A stretch of DNA of 64,000 nucleotides from Streptomyces sp. V4I2. GTDB lineage: Bacteria > Actinomycetota > Actinomycetes > Streptomycetales > Streptomycetaceae. The notes below the pieces were generated by a model. The model did not search any database and was not told the origin of the DNA. It saw only the letters and a program-made list of their open reading frames with translations. Positions within the stretch are counted from its first letter, which is position 1. Each line of letters opens with the position of its first letter. The position numbers were made by a program, and so were the translations under genes. The stretch spans positions 10,540,001-10,604,000 of the forward strand of contig NZ_JAUSZM010000003.1 of the NCBI RefSeq assembly GCF_030817655.1, read 5' to 3'. Positions 51,059-60,228 of the stretch are shown here, piece by piece.

Positions 51059-51865
51059 GTGTGGTTGCGGTGGGCCGCGCGATGTCACGCCGACGGCGTC
51101 ATCGGCGGCTCATCGGATTCTCCGACAACGTATGACGCGCTGGTCGATGCAGACAGCATGGACCTGCTCGACATCGTGGACGTCATCCTCGGATGGGAGC
51201 AGCCCGAGGGTGACGAGTGGATCGGAATCGGAGGAGACTTTGAGGGACGTCTAGCCCGAATTCTGGACGCTGCGGGATCGGCCTACCGAGTCGATGATGC
51301 AGGGACTGGGTTGGAAGAACGCGTCGTCCCCACTGTCCCTGACGCGGTGAGCCAGACGATCGCCGACGCATCGACCGCCCCGGACGCAGGTTCCGCTGCT
51401 GAGCACCTGTCGCTCTCCTGGCAGGCCGCGTACGGGCTGCACCCAGACCCGGTACGGGCGTACAGCGAGGCGATCAAGGCAGTCGAGTCCGCCGCACACG
51501 CCGTCGTGGAGCCGAACAACAGCAAGGCGACGCTCGGCACCATGTTGCGCGTGATCCGCGATGCGGCGCCCAAGTTCACCACCACGCTGGGGGCAGGATC
51601 GACTGCCCCGGCCGAGGCGATGATGCGTGCGCTGTGGGAGGGGCAGACCTCACGGCACGGCGGGCAGGGCGGCGCCGGATCAGGCCCGTTCTCAGCGGAA
51701 TCTGCCCACAGGCCGATCGCCCTAGCGTCCGTACCCCGTGCTCAAGTCCGCGGGCTCACAACGGCCGGGAGCGCTGAAGGTTCAGGAGGGTGTGCGGCAG
51801 GCCAAGATCCCTCATGGCCTTGTCGATGGTGGACTTCATGGGGTTACCCGCGAGCAGTGGGCTGA
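51059..51865 (+). pseudogene. HEPN/AbiJ-C-like protein, ends eroded
   Basis: YDALVDADSMDLLDIVDVIL opens a helical region; SLSWQAAYGLHPDPVRAYSE, AIKAVESAAHAVVEPNNSKA, TLGTMLRVIRDAAPKFTTTL, MMRALWEGQTSRHGG matches the C-terminal HEPN domain of abortive-infection (AbiJ-like) proteins, which act as RNases or nucleic-acid binders in phage defence. After RHGG (about 51663) the frame becomes low-complexity and runs into the convergent DUF5677 gene, so the natural C-terminus is lost. The start is uncertain (GTG 51059 used). Confidence 0.55.
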
Positions 51866-52544
51866 TCGCCGCTGCTGCCTGGAGCAGCGCCACCGGGACC
51901 CACAGCCGCTCCATGATGATGTCGGCCTCGCCGCCCTTGGGCTCTGTGGTGAACTTCAGCTTGCCCTCGTCCATGATCAGGAATGCGTCGGCGGTCGCGG
52001 CCGTGGTGTGTGAGTAGGCGGACTGGTGGCGGTAGACCGGGTACACGTCGGCGGTGCCGTACGCCTTGACCATGTTGTCGAACTTTTCGATCTCCCCCAT
52101 GAGTTTCTTGTGGATCTGCTCGCTTTCGTGGTTGGCGAAGACAGGGGGATCGGAGGCCGACGGGGTCACCGGTTCCGGCAAGTTCCAGGTCTCATTGACG
52201 TTCCTTGCGAGTTTCCGCTTGTGCTGACGCCAGTACTCCGCGAGCGCGACAACGGCCGGCTCTCCGCTGTCGGCCAGCCAGTTCATCGCGTAGGCGTGTC
52301 CCATGAGGTTGCGCATCAGGGGCGCCGCCTCGATGGTGTAGCCCTGGTCATACAGGGAGACGAGGGCCTGCGCGGTCCGGTTGGTGAACTGCCACCACCC
52401 CATGAGGGGGTAGACGACGGTCTGACGCTCGGACGGCACCCGCACCCCCTGGACGGTCACCTTCTCCGCAGCTTGCAGAATCACCGGTATGACCGCTCGG
52501 CAACGGCGGAGACACTGCTCATTCGGACCGAACTTGTAGACCAT
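51756..52544 (-). CDS. DUF5677 domain protein
   Basis: 262 residues. WQFTNRTAQALVSLYDQGYT, IEAAPLMRNLMGHAYAMNWL, ADVYPVYRHQSAYSHTTAAT: the helical DUF5677 pattern with the RNLME-like (here RNLMG) and YxxxSxxSH motifs. The family is of unknown function but often lies in defence or mobile islands and resembles HEPN proteins in fold; that link is inference. ATG 52544 starts just before the conserved part. Divergent from the AlbA_2 gene across a 16-bp palindrome. Confidence 0.75.
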   Translation of the reverse strand: MVYKFGPNEQCLRRCRAVIPVILQAAEKVTVQGVRVPSERQTVVYPLMGWWQFTNRTAQALVSLYDQGYTIEAAPLMRNLMGHAYAMNWLADSGEPAVVALAEYWRQHKRKLARNVNETWNLPEPVTPSASDPPVFANHESEQIHKKLMGEIEKFDNMVKAYGTADVYPVYRHQSAYSHTTAATADAFLIMDEGKLKFTTEPKGGEADIIMERLWVPVALLQAAAAISPLLAGNPMKSTIDKAMRDLGLPHTLLNLQRSRPL

Positions 52545-52740
52545 GACGCGAAACCTACCGACGCGAACCAAGCAACCATGGGCGAGGTACCTGGCTGAGG
52601 CGCGGAGCGCCGCTCCCGCTGCGGTAGCCGTCACGATGCCGCTCACCCGCAGCAGCGAAGACCGAGCTGCACAGCACGCCCGGGCCACCCATTCCGGAAT
52701 TGCGTGGTGAAGGCCCGGCGGCCCCGTTTAGCGTGATCTA

Positions 52741-52756
52741 GCTGACGATCGTCAGC
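52741..52756. promoter_or_regulatory. Perfect palindrome GCTGACGATCGTCAGC
   Basis: 16-bp fully self-complementary sequence 28 bases before the AlbA_2 gene start and in the shared upstream region with the DUF5677 gene. Candidate operator for both. Confidence 0.6.
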
Positions 52757-52783
52757 AGCATGTGCGAACACCCTGGAGTACCG

Positions 52784-54106
52784 ATGGCTCTGCCGGCCCG
52801 GCTGACCGCTGCCCTTGGACGACACCCTGATCACCTCACCGAGGACGATCTGCAGCGCGCGGTCGACGGCCAGATACCCGAGAGCGTCGACCTCGACTGG
52901 AAGAAGGACTTCTACAAGGGCACCGACGCGGGCAAGAAGGAGTTCGCCAAGGACGTGTCCGCCATGGCCAACACCGCCGGCGGCATGGTCGTCATCGGCG
53001 TCGACGACGGCAAGAAGGACCACGCACACGCTCTGGCGCCCTACGAGCCGGTCCCAGGCTACGGCGAGGAGTGGATCCGCTCGGTACTCGCCAACTGGAT
53101 CCAGCCTGTCGTCCCCAACGTGGGTGTGCGATCGGTGAAGTCCACTCTCCACGAGGGCAAGATCTACTGGGTCCTCACCGTGCCGCCGAGCACCCAGGCC
53201 CCGCACGCCGTCGCGGCTCCAGGCAACGACTACAACTTCCGCGTGCACGTCCGGCACGGCACCACGACCCGCACCCTTGCCGAATCCGAGATCGCCCAGC
53301 GCTACCGTGACCGCTTCCAGGCAGCCTCCGACGACGTCGACCGCCTGCGACAAGTCGCCGACGCAGGCCGTCGCTACCTGAAGGACTATCTGACCAGAAC
53401 CGTGGACGGCAGCAACCCTCCGGTGACCTACTACCCGGCCTGGATCAGCCTTGCCGCAGTTCCGGCCGTACGCGGCACCTATCCGTTGACCACCCAGGCC
53501 GATCGCGACACTGCCTTCAAACGCTTCCACGACCTCGCCTGCCACGGAGTGACGCTCAACGCGCGGCCCCAGCACCCCGCCCTGGTCGGCCGCCGGCAAG
53601 TCCGCTTCGAGGGCCTCCCCACCGGCCAACTCCATCAAGACGGCAGCTTCTACGCCGCACAGACCCTCAGCCTCCACAACGATCGGCGCGACGCTGACGG
53701 CCCCCAACAGATGTCCCAGCACGCATTCGAACTCGACCTCGTCACCCTCGTTCAAGCAGCCGCGGCCTGGGCGGCAGAAACCGGAGCGGCCGGCGACCTG
53801 ATGCTGTCAGCCGAACTGCACCGCTACGACGGCAGCGACAAACTCGTGCGCCTGGTCGTGACCGAGAGCGCCTTCCAACGTGCCCTGGCCCTACCGTTCC
53901 CCACCGCTCCCGCGCAGGCCACGGGTGATCTCGCCGCCATCGTTACCGACAAGCGAGAAGCAGTTGTCGTGGCCTGTGCTCTCGCATCGGACCTGCTGGC
54001 CGACATGGGAGCCCCCCAGCCGCACATCCTGACCCCTGACGGAAACATCCTGACGGACCGACTCAATGACGGATTCCGCCACCAGCTCACAGGCTGGCCG
54101 TTGTAG
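52784..54106 (+). CDS. AlbA_2 (Schlafen-like) nucleic-acid-binding domain protein
   Basis: 440 residues. ESVDLDWKKDFYKGTDAGKK, EFAKDVSAMANTAGGMVVIG, VDDGKKDHAHAL is the AlbA_2 signature (E..DLDWK, K.vsAMANT.GG.iviGvdD). The rest (about 150-440) has no named domain but includes TYYPAWISLAAVPAVRGTYP and strand-rich parts. Such proteins bind nucleic acid and several act in phage defence or stress. ATG 52784 with GGAG 5 nt upstream is chosen over ATG 52760. Confidence 0.85.
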   Translation: MALPARLTAALGRHPDHLTEDDLQRAVDGQIPESVDLDWKKDFYKGTDAGKKEFAKDVSAMANTAGGMVVIGVDDGKKDHAHALAPYEPVPGYGEEWIRSVLANWIQPVVPNVGVRSVKSTLHEGKIYWVLTVPPSTQAPHAVAAPGNDYNFRVHVRHGTTTRTLAESEIAQRYRDRFQAASDDVDRLRQVADAGRRYLKDYLTRTVDGSNPPVTYYPAWISLAAVPAVRGTYPLTTQADRDTAFKRFHDLACHGVTLNARPQHPALVGRRQVRFEGLPTGQLHQDGSFYAAQTLSLHNDRRDADGPQQMSQHAFELDLVTLVQAAAAWAAETGAAGDLMLSAELHRYDGSDKLVRLVVTESAFQRALALPFPTAPAQATGDLAAIVTDKREAVVVACALASDLLADMGAPQPHILTPDGNILTDRLNDGFRHQLTGWPL

Positions 54107-54250
54107 CGGCTGACGATCCGCTTCTGTCTCGAGCGGCTGCAAGGCGCCGTCGGTGGCTGGGTACAACGGCCGGGCTTCGGCGGCGGCCTTACCGCAAGGC
54201 CGTTCTGCGCGAATCTGTCCCATGCCCGGCTGAGGTGCGGCAACGTCATC

Positions 54251-54277
54251 CTTGTACGCCCGCACCGGGCGTACAAG
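54251..54277. promoter_or_regulatory. 27-bp inverted repeat upstream of an unknown gene
   Basis: CTTGTACGCCCG-CAC-CGGGCGTACAAG, perfect 12-bp arms, 27 bases before the gene at 54305. Likely the binding site of a dimeric regulator or a hairpin in the leader. Confidence 0.65.
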
Positions 54278-54304
54278 TAGGGGACGAACGGCTGGAGGGG
54301 CGTC

Positions 54305-54913
54305 ATGAGCGAGCGAGAGACATGGACGACGGAAGAGTTCGGCTCATCTCACACCGGCTCGGTCGGCGTGCTCCTGGCCGACGGCAGTGTTCCGCCTGAG
54401 GTCTTCATCCCCATGATGAGCTCAGGCGACGGGCACAAGCTGTCGCAGTGGAGCATCTACGACCGCGCTGGCCTGGGACACGGGCCGCGCGCGGCCGCAC
54501 TGCGCGCGGTGTGCTCCTGCGGCTGGACCGGGCCGGAGCAGCAACTCGACTGGGATGAGATCGAAGACGGGCAACTGGCTGAGGCGGCCCAGGCGACGGC
54601 AGACACGTGCACCCTGGATTGGGACGCACACATGGAGGACGTGGAGCGTTCCGCGATCCCTCTGCCGGAGACGGTGGGTGCCCTGCTGGAACAGTTGCAT
54701 GCAGAGCTCGAGAAGCTGGAGAGGACCTCACCGCTGGCGGCTCTGCGCGCCGCCCGTCGGCTGGAGGTGACGGCGGTTGAGGTCGGGTACTGGGCGGCCC
54801 ACAACGGCCGACGGGACGCGACAGTCGAACAGGTCGCTGCCGCCCTGGGTATGAACGAGGCCGAAACACGCAAGACGCTGGCCCGCTTCGGCCGCTGGAG
54901 CCCATACCGCTGA
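54305..54913 (+). CDS. Hypothetical protein with Cys pair and C-terminal HTH-like part
   Basis: 202 residues; GGAGGGG upstream. Residues 1-100: VGVLLADGSVPPEVFIPMMS, RAVCSCGWTGPEQQLDWDEI with CxCGW, as in small Streptomyces proteins annotated hypothetical. The C-terminal helical part (SPLAALRAARRLEVTAVEVG, VEQVAAALGMNEAETRKTLA) resembles a helix-turn-helix. No function known. Controlled by the perfect inverted repeat before it, perhaps by itself. Confidence 0.65.
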   Translation: MSERETWTTEEFGSSHTGSVGVLLADGSVPPEVFIPMMSSGDGHKLSQWSIYDRAGLGHGPRAAALRAVCSCGWTGPEQQLDWDEIEDGQLAEAAQATADTCTLDWDAHMEDVERSAIPLPETVGALLEQLHAELEKLERTSPLAALRAARRLEVTAVEVGYWAAHNGRRDATVEQVAAALGMNEAETRKTLARFGRWSPYR

Positions 54914-55167
54914 CTACCACCTGACGGGTTTCAGATCACCTGGGAGCCGGTTCCCTCAGTCCTTGCGCCCGGGACTTGCCGGCCTTCAGCGCCTGGATCC
55001 TTGTACGCATGATTGGCGTTGCGTGAGCCGCCGTGGGGGTGTGGGGAGGAGGAGTAATTGTCAATGGGTGTGGCTCTTTTGCAGTGAGCTGGTGATGCCG
55101 TGCGCCGTTGCCGTTCGTGGTCGGACGGCGGATCGTCGTGTACCAGGACGCGGTCTTGGAGGCGGCG

Positions 55168-55755
55168 ATGGTGTCGTGGCTGGAGGAGCTCGATCGGCGG
55201 GAGGCCGTCGCGCGGGAGGAGATCGCTGAACTCCGGGACAGGATCGAGGAGTTGAGCAGGCGTCTTGCTGAGCGGGAGGAGGTGTTGTCCCGGCTGGAGA
55301 TCACGCGGGAGACGATGACCGAGATCCTGTCCGGCGAGGACACGGTCACGGTGGCCGGGGCGGAGGCGGACGCCGGCGGGGCGGGGCTGGAGGAGTACCG
55401 GTCCGCGGCGGGCTCGCCGGTCGGGGTGCGGCTGGTGCCGCAGTGGATGCCCGGGCTGAGGATGGAGGTGCTGCCGGGTTCGTACCGGGACATTGTCGAG
55501 GTTCTCCAGGACGCGGTGCATCCGATGCGGGCGCACCACCTGTGTGCCGCGCTGGGCTTGTCGACGGACAAAAGTAAGGTGGAAGGTTTTCGGGCGAAGC
55601 TGAAGCGGCTGGTCGAGCGGGGCTGGCTGGCGGAGGAGGGGCCGGGACTGTTCACGCCGTGCGAGGCCCTGGCAGCGGACGGGGATGCGCCGGAGCGGGC
55701 TGGGTCCTCCGCCGTGCGTGGTCGCGCCGGTGTGGGGTCGGGCTCTCGTCCCTAG
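55168..55755 (+). CDS. IS-borne coiled-coil/winged-helix accessory protein
   Basis: 195 residues; ATG 55168 with GGAGG 5 nt upstream. VSWLEELDRREAVAREEIAE, LRDRIEELSRRLAEREEVLS is a strong coiled coil; a Gly/Ala linker and VPQWMPGLRMEVLPGSYRDI lead to a winged-helix domain (VLQDAVHPMRAHHLCAALGL, RAKLKRLVERGWLAEEGPGL, FTP). The C-terminal half aligns with the 151-residue protein at 5251-5706. Both lie in an IS directly upstream of the transposase, yet the transposases belong to different families. Inference: a shared accessory module. Confidence 0.75.
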   Translation: MVSWLEELDRREAVAREEIAELRDRIEELSRRLAEREEVLSRLEITRETMTEILSGEDTVTVAGAEADAGGAGLEEYRSAAGSPVGVRLVPQWMPGLRMEVLPGSYRDIVEVLQDAVHPMRAHHLCAALGLSTDKSKVEGFRAKLKRLVERGWLAEEGPGLFTPCEALAADGDAPERAGSSAVRGRAGVGSGSRP

Positions 55756-55800
55756 CGTCGAAGGTGCCAACCGATTCCACGCTCGAAAAGCGAGAGCCCG

Positions 55801-57336
55801 ATGCCTGGAGCGTATGCGGCCGCCGCGGCGGCTGACCCCTTTGACCGAGCCGCTTCTTTCCTCACTTCGCTCATTGATTCCCTCTCCCGTCCCGAAGCAC
55901 TGCTCCTGTCCCACGAGCGGGTGGAGGAAAACGCCGAACAGGCAGCGAGGGAGCTGGCCCGCCTCCTCCTGCAAGGCCACCTGGACCTGCGCGCCCGCCA
56001 GGAGGAAGCCGAGCTGTCGGCCCTGGACACGGACGGCCGGGCCGCGCTCGCCGCGGGTCGCACCCGGCTGGAAAGGGCCACCGGCGCCAACTGGCAACCG
56101 TGGTCGGGCCGGTGACCATCACCCGGTGCGCACTGCGCGCCCCGGGCCTGCCCAACTGCTATCCGGCCGACCAGGTGCTGGGACTGCCACGCGAGCGACA
56201 CAGCCTGGGGCTGCGCCGGCTGGTGGTGCTGGAAGCCGCCCGCGGCTCCTACGACAGCACATTGGAGGCGATCGAACGCCGCTGCGGGACGCGGGCGGTC
56301 GGCAAACGCCAGGCCGAACAGCTCGTGCGGACGGCCGCGGTGGACATCGCCGCCTTCTACGCCGCCCGCACCTCGGCTCCGGCGGCCGGCACGACGCTGC
56401 TGGTGCTCAGCGTCGACGGCAAGGGGATCGTGATGCGCCCGGGGCACCTGCGGGAGGCGACGCGGAAGGCGGCGGAGCGTGCGACGCGCACGTTCCGCAC
56501 CCGACTGTCCGCCGGGGAGAAGACCTGCCGCAAGCGAATGGCCACGCTGGCCGTCGTCCACGACGCGGATCCGGCTCCGCGCCGCCCGCACGACATCATC
56601 GCTCCACCCGGCGGCCGCACCGGCCGGCGCACCCTGCAGCAAGGGCCCCAAAGCCCGGGCGAAATGGCTCACCGCCTCGGTCAGAAACGACGCCGACAAG
56701 GTCATCGCCGCTGCCTTCGACCAGGCAGAGGCCCGCGACCCCCAGCCCCGCAGGTCCTGGGTGGTCCTGGTCGACGGCGCCGCCCACCAGCTCGAGTTGA
56801 TCCGGGCCGAGGCCGCCCGCCGCAAGGTCGAGATCCATATCGTCCTCGACATCGTGCATGTGCTCGAGAAGTTATGGGCGGCTGCGCGGTGTTTCCACAC
56901 CGCCACCGATCCCGCAGCCGAAGACTGGGTCGGGGCCAAGGCCGCCCGGATCCTGGCCGGTGACGCCCCCGGAGCCGTCGGCGACATCCACGCCGAAGCC
57001 GACCGCACGGGCCTGTCCCCAGATCAGCGGGCCGCGGCGGACAGGGCCTGCCGCTACCTGGAGAACAACGCCGCCTATCTCCACTACGACAAGGCCCTCG
57101 AGGCCGGATGGCCGATCGCCAGCGGCACCGTCGAAGGAGCAGCCCGCCATCTGATCGCCGACCGACTCGACATCACTGGCAGCCGATGGAGCGTCTGCGG
57201 AGCCGAAGCCGTCCTTACCCTCCGCGCCGTCATCAGCAATGGTGACTTCCCGCAGTACTGGACCTTCCACACCCGCAGAGAACGCGAACGCCTATACCCC
57301 GCTCTCGACCAGGCCGAATACGACCTGACCGCCTGA
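55801..57336 (+). pseudogene. ISKra4-family transposase with two frameshifts
   Basis: Frame 1 (from 55801): LARLLLQGHLDLRARQEEAE. Frame 2 (from about 56090): VVGPVTITRCALRAPGLPNC, VLSVDGKGIVMRPGHLREAT (first Asp region). Frame 3 (from about 56640): KGPKARAKWLTASVRNDADK, WVVLVDGAAHQLELI, IHIVLDIVHVLEKLWAAARC, GWPIASGTVEGAARHLIADR (late Glu), to 57336. Together they make a full-length ISKra4 transposase of about 510 residues, but two shifts disable it unless both are recoded. Confidence 0.8.
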
Positions 57337-57407
57337 ATACGACCGTCACTCAGGAAAGCCGCACACATCACGCAAGGGCGAACCGGTGCCGGTGCTACGG
57401 TCCCAGT

Positions 57408-57806
57408 ATGTCCAAGGCCAAGATCGACGGCGTCGCCGCCGAGTTCTTCAGTGCGTTCGACAACAGGGGCGGCAAGGCCGCAGATGTGGATCGGGTCCGC
57501 CGACTGATAGTGCCTGGGGGCGTCCTCATCAAGGCAGGGCCGGAGTTCACGGTGTACACCGTGGAGGAATTCATCGAGCCACGCCAACAACTGCTGGCCC
57601 AGGGCCGACTGGTGAACTTCAACGAGTGGGAGACTGCGGAGCGCACCGAGACCGTCGGCGCCATCGCATCGCGGTTCAGCGAGTACCGGAAATCCGGGAT
57701 CCTCGACGGCGTGCCCTTCGAGGGCGGCGGGACGAAGACGATGCAGTTCGTACTCACCCCGGATGGCTGGCGGATCGCTGCGGTCTCCTGGTGCGACCGG
57801 CCCTGA
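57408..57806 (+). CDS. NTF2-like (SnoaL/DUF4440-type) protein
   Basis: 132 residues. VAAEFFSAFDNRGGKAADVD, RVRRLIVPGGVLIKAGPEFT, VYTVEEFIEPRQQLLAQGRL, TKTMQFVLTPDGWRIAAVSW have the cone-shaped NTF2-like pattern (long helix then strands ending W.i..v.w.d). Often enzymes or ligand carriers; no catalytic residues can be assigned. No clear ribosome site before ATG 57408. Confidence 0.75.
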   Translation: MSKAKIDGVAAEFFSAFDNRGGKAADVDRVRRLIVPGGVLIKAGPEFTVYTVEEFIEPRQQLLAQGRLVNFNEWETAERTETVGAIASRFSEYRKSGILDGVPFEGGGTKTMQFVLTPDGWRIAAVSWCDRP

Positions 57807-57851
57807 GGCCAAAAGCCGCACCGCCGCACGATCTGGAGTACCTCTCCAGGG

Positions 57852-58412
57852 TCAGCCCGAAGGGGGCAGGCGCAGTTGCATCCAGACCGAGCTGATGTAA
57901 CCGCCGTTCTTCGTGGCGTACTGGTTGAAGATGCCCACGTCGGTGAAGCCGAACTTACGGTGCAGAGCCACCGAAGCATCATTGGGAAGTGCGATCCCAG
58001 CCAGCGCGACATGGACCGGCTGCGAGCGCAGCGTTTCGATGAGGGTGCGGTACAGCGCCGAACCAATCCCAGCGGCCCGCGCATCGGGATCCACGTAGAC
58101 GCCCAGTTCAACCGTTTGATCGAAGGCCGGATGCGTCCGGTAGGGACTGCTTGAGGCGCACCCGAGTACCCGATCACCGGTAGTGGCCACAAACAGCTGG
58201 TGCGGACCCGTTTCGGAGAATCTCTCGAACCACTGCAAGCGGCTCTCTACCGTGACCGGTTGGGTATCGAAAGTGATGATCGAGTGGGTGACGTAGTGGT
58301 TGTAGATCCGTACCAGCTCAGGAAGATCATCTTTGCGTCCGGTGCGTACTATCAGCCCGTCGCCGGCGCGACGCCCGGCCTCGCGGTCTCTTCCTGCCAT
58401 GGGCCGCATCAT
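57852..58412 (-). CDS. GNAT acetyltransferase, phosphinothricin/methionine-sulfone type
   Basis: 186 residues. RTGRKDDLPELVRIYNHYVT, HSIITFDTQPVTVESRLQWF, GVYVDPDARAAGIGSALYRT (acetyl-CoA loop RAAGIGSA), GIALPNDASVALHRKFGF. The overall match is to PAT/MnaT enzymes that acetylate phosphinothricin, methionine sulfone or similar amines. ATG 58412 is used; 58400 is possible. It overlaps debris upstream and has no obvious operon partner. Confidence 0.85.
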   Translation of the reverse strand: MMRPMAGRDREAGRRAGDGLIVRTGRKDDLPELVRIYNHYVTHSIITFDTQPVTVESRLQWFERFSETGPHQLFVATTGDRVLGCASSSPYRTHPAFDQTVELGVYVDPDARAAGIGSALYRTLIETLRSQPVHVALAGIALPNDASVALHRKFGFTDVGIFNQYATKNGGYISSVWMQLRLPPSG

Positions 58413-58851
58413 GCCATGGTCGTTCTCCCAGATCAGCCCGTCCCTGCAGAAGAGCTACACCCTTCCGAATTCCCGCACTCACGGGCCAGTTCCCGAACCC
58501 TCTCGCGGAATCTGCCTGTGAGTGCGAGAACCTTGTGCGCTCGCTGATTCGTCTGGCGCAGGGTGCCCGTACGACGTGCACACTCTGGCCACCAGCCACG
58601 TCGGGTTTCTGCTCAAACCGGCCGAGGTGGTGCCCCAGGTTCCGGCGTGGCCGCGTGCGTCGGCCATCATCACCGCCAGGAATTCGTCCGGGGGTCGGAT
58701 CCCTGATCGCCAAGTGCTGCCCAAATCCAGGCATGCCAGACAAGCCGATGCCGGCGCGGTGAGCCGCCGAACCGCCGAACTCGGGATCCTGCATGTACTC
58801 GATGGGGTTCGCGCGCTGCACGCACGACCACGCGGAGATGTAGACGAGTCG
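58413..58851. other. Degenerate coding debris
   Basis: Leftward frames contain ANPIEYMQDPEFGGSAAHRA, GIGLSGMPGFGQHLAIRD and, shifted, PDEFLAVMMADARGHAGTW, which read like one broken protein of unknown family between the GNAT gene and the IS21 piece. No intact gene. Confidence 0.35.
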
Positions 58852-59226
58852 GCTCACCAGGTCAGGGACATGACGGGCGGCCTCGACGCCGTCGCAGGTC
58901 ACCAGGACCTGGTCCAGGTCGGCGGCGACCTCGACGCGGCGGCCGACGGCCAGCGGATGCACCGAGTAGTCACAGGTGTCCAGACGGACGTAGTGGTCCC
59001 GGGGCAGCCGCAGCGATGCCTTCCACCAGCCGGACGGGGCGATCGGCGGCAGGGCGAGCATGCGTGAGCCGTCGGCTTCCAGCCGGTCCGCGGGGCGGGC
59101 CTGCAAGGTGCGGTGGATGCGCCGGTTGGCCCTGGTCAGCCAGTCGGCGAGCTGGATATTGAAGTCGGCCGGCGATGTGAACACCCGCCCGGGCAGGAAC
59201 GACCCGTCACAGAGCCTCTCCGGCCG
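58852..59226 (-). pseudogene. IS21-family IstA transposase, C-terminal fragment
   Basis: Leftward: ERLCDGSFLPGRVFTSPADF, NIQLADWLTRANRRIHRTLQ, RLPRDHYVRLDTCDYSVHPL, AVGRRVEVAADLDQVLVTCD. This is the end of IstA after the catalytic core. No IstB gene follows. Confidence 0.75.
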
Positions 59227-59527
59227 GTAGCTGATGCGTGCAAACATCAGAAAACGGGCGGAGGGGTCTCCTCCAGTTAAGGAGGCGATCAGGAACACCA
59301 CTGGTCAGATGGCCATCCACCTGGAATTCCGGTGGCCATCAGCCTGGGCTCGGCTGGCCGCACATCTGGACTTTGCCACGGCCGCCGTCATGCGTTTCAC
59401 CGTCATGGGCAAGCCGGTCTACCACCGCACCTGTGCCTGTGCGCACTGCCAAGAGCTTGGCGGTGCGCCGCTGATGTGATGGGCCGGCTTGCCGATGAAC
59501 GGTGGCCCGGCCTTCCTGATCGGCCGG

Positions 59528-59794
59528 GGCTCGCGCTTCCTGGATGATCCGTTCGAACTCGACGGGCGGCTTCCAGCCGGCTGCGCTGTGGTGGCGTTTC
59601 GTGTTGTAGAAGTCCGCGATCCACGTGGTGGCCTTCAGTCGGGCCTCGGTGCGGGTAGCGAAGGTGTGCCGGTGGATGTAATCGACCCTCAGGACCGAGT
59701 GGAACGACTCCGCGGCGGCGTTGTCCAGGGCCGACCCGACCCGTCCCATCGACTGCACCACGCCCCAGCGGCCGCATAGCTGTTGCACACGCCT
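59528..59794 (-). pseudogene. IS3-family transposase (OrfB), C-terminal fragment
   Basis: Leftward: RRVQQLCGRWGVVQSMGRVG, SALDNAAAESFHSVLRVDYI, FATRTEARLKATTWIADFYN, HSAAGWKPPVEFE. The last catalytic Glu is in AAAESFH; the first two Asp residues are lost. Confidence 0.8.
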
Positions 59795-60228
59795 GCTGGG
59801 CCTTCCGGTGCCGAGTGCCGGGCAACCATCAGCTGTGAACGCCTGCGGAAGGGAGTGGCGCGGCACCGTGTGGACGGCCACCCCCCACACTGTGCTGCCC
59901 GCACCCGAAAGACCACCCGAACCCGGCCGAACACCCGTGATCAGAGGTCACGCGGTGGATCGAGGTCCATGCGAGTTGGGCGAACCGACTCAGCCACCCG
60001 GGACTTGAGTTCTTCCACACCCTCCCGGGCCACGGTCACCGCATCGAGAACGCCGACGCCCTGGGTGGCCGTCGGGTACGCGCGCCGAACGGCTACCCCG
60101 ATCGGGGTGCCCTCCGACACTCCGTTGTAGCCAGTCGAACGATCTACCGCTTACTTCAATTGCATGGTGAGGATTGAACCCTCAATTGGATGACGTCGTG
60201 AAAGTCGGCAAGGTTGAAGGAAGGTCCC
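59795..60228. other. Intergenic upstream of the C5N operon
   Basis: IS debris up to about 60000, then a protein-end-like frame (LEFFHTLPGHGHRIENADAL, to about 60130). Below 60140 the DNA is AT-richer (TCAATTG and CAATTGG repeats about 35 bases apart, 60156-60190), the likely promoter region of the following operon. Confidence 0.4.

Larger units (their letters stand above)
55062..57371 (+). mobile_element. ISKra4-family element with an accessory gene
   Basis: Left end near 55066 (GGGTGTGGCTCTTTTGCAGT) and right end, read inward from about 57371 (TGTGTGCGGCTTTCCTGAGT), form weak inverted repeats. About 2.3 kb with a coiled-coil/winged-helix gene (55168) and a frameshifted transposase (55801-57336). 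Exact ends uncertain. Confidence 0.6.

Noticed and set aside
60150..60185. Possible tRNA T-arm remnant or att site (complement GAGGGTTCAATCCTC)
   Set aside because: The stem pairs poorly in the canonical register and no acceptor, D or anticodon arm is visible.
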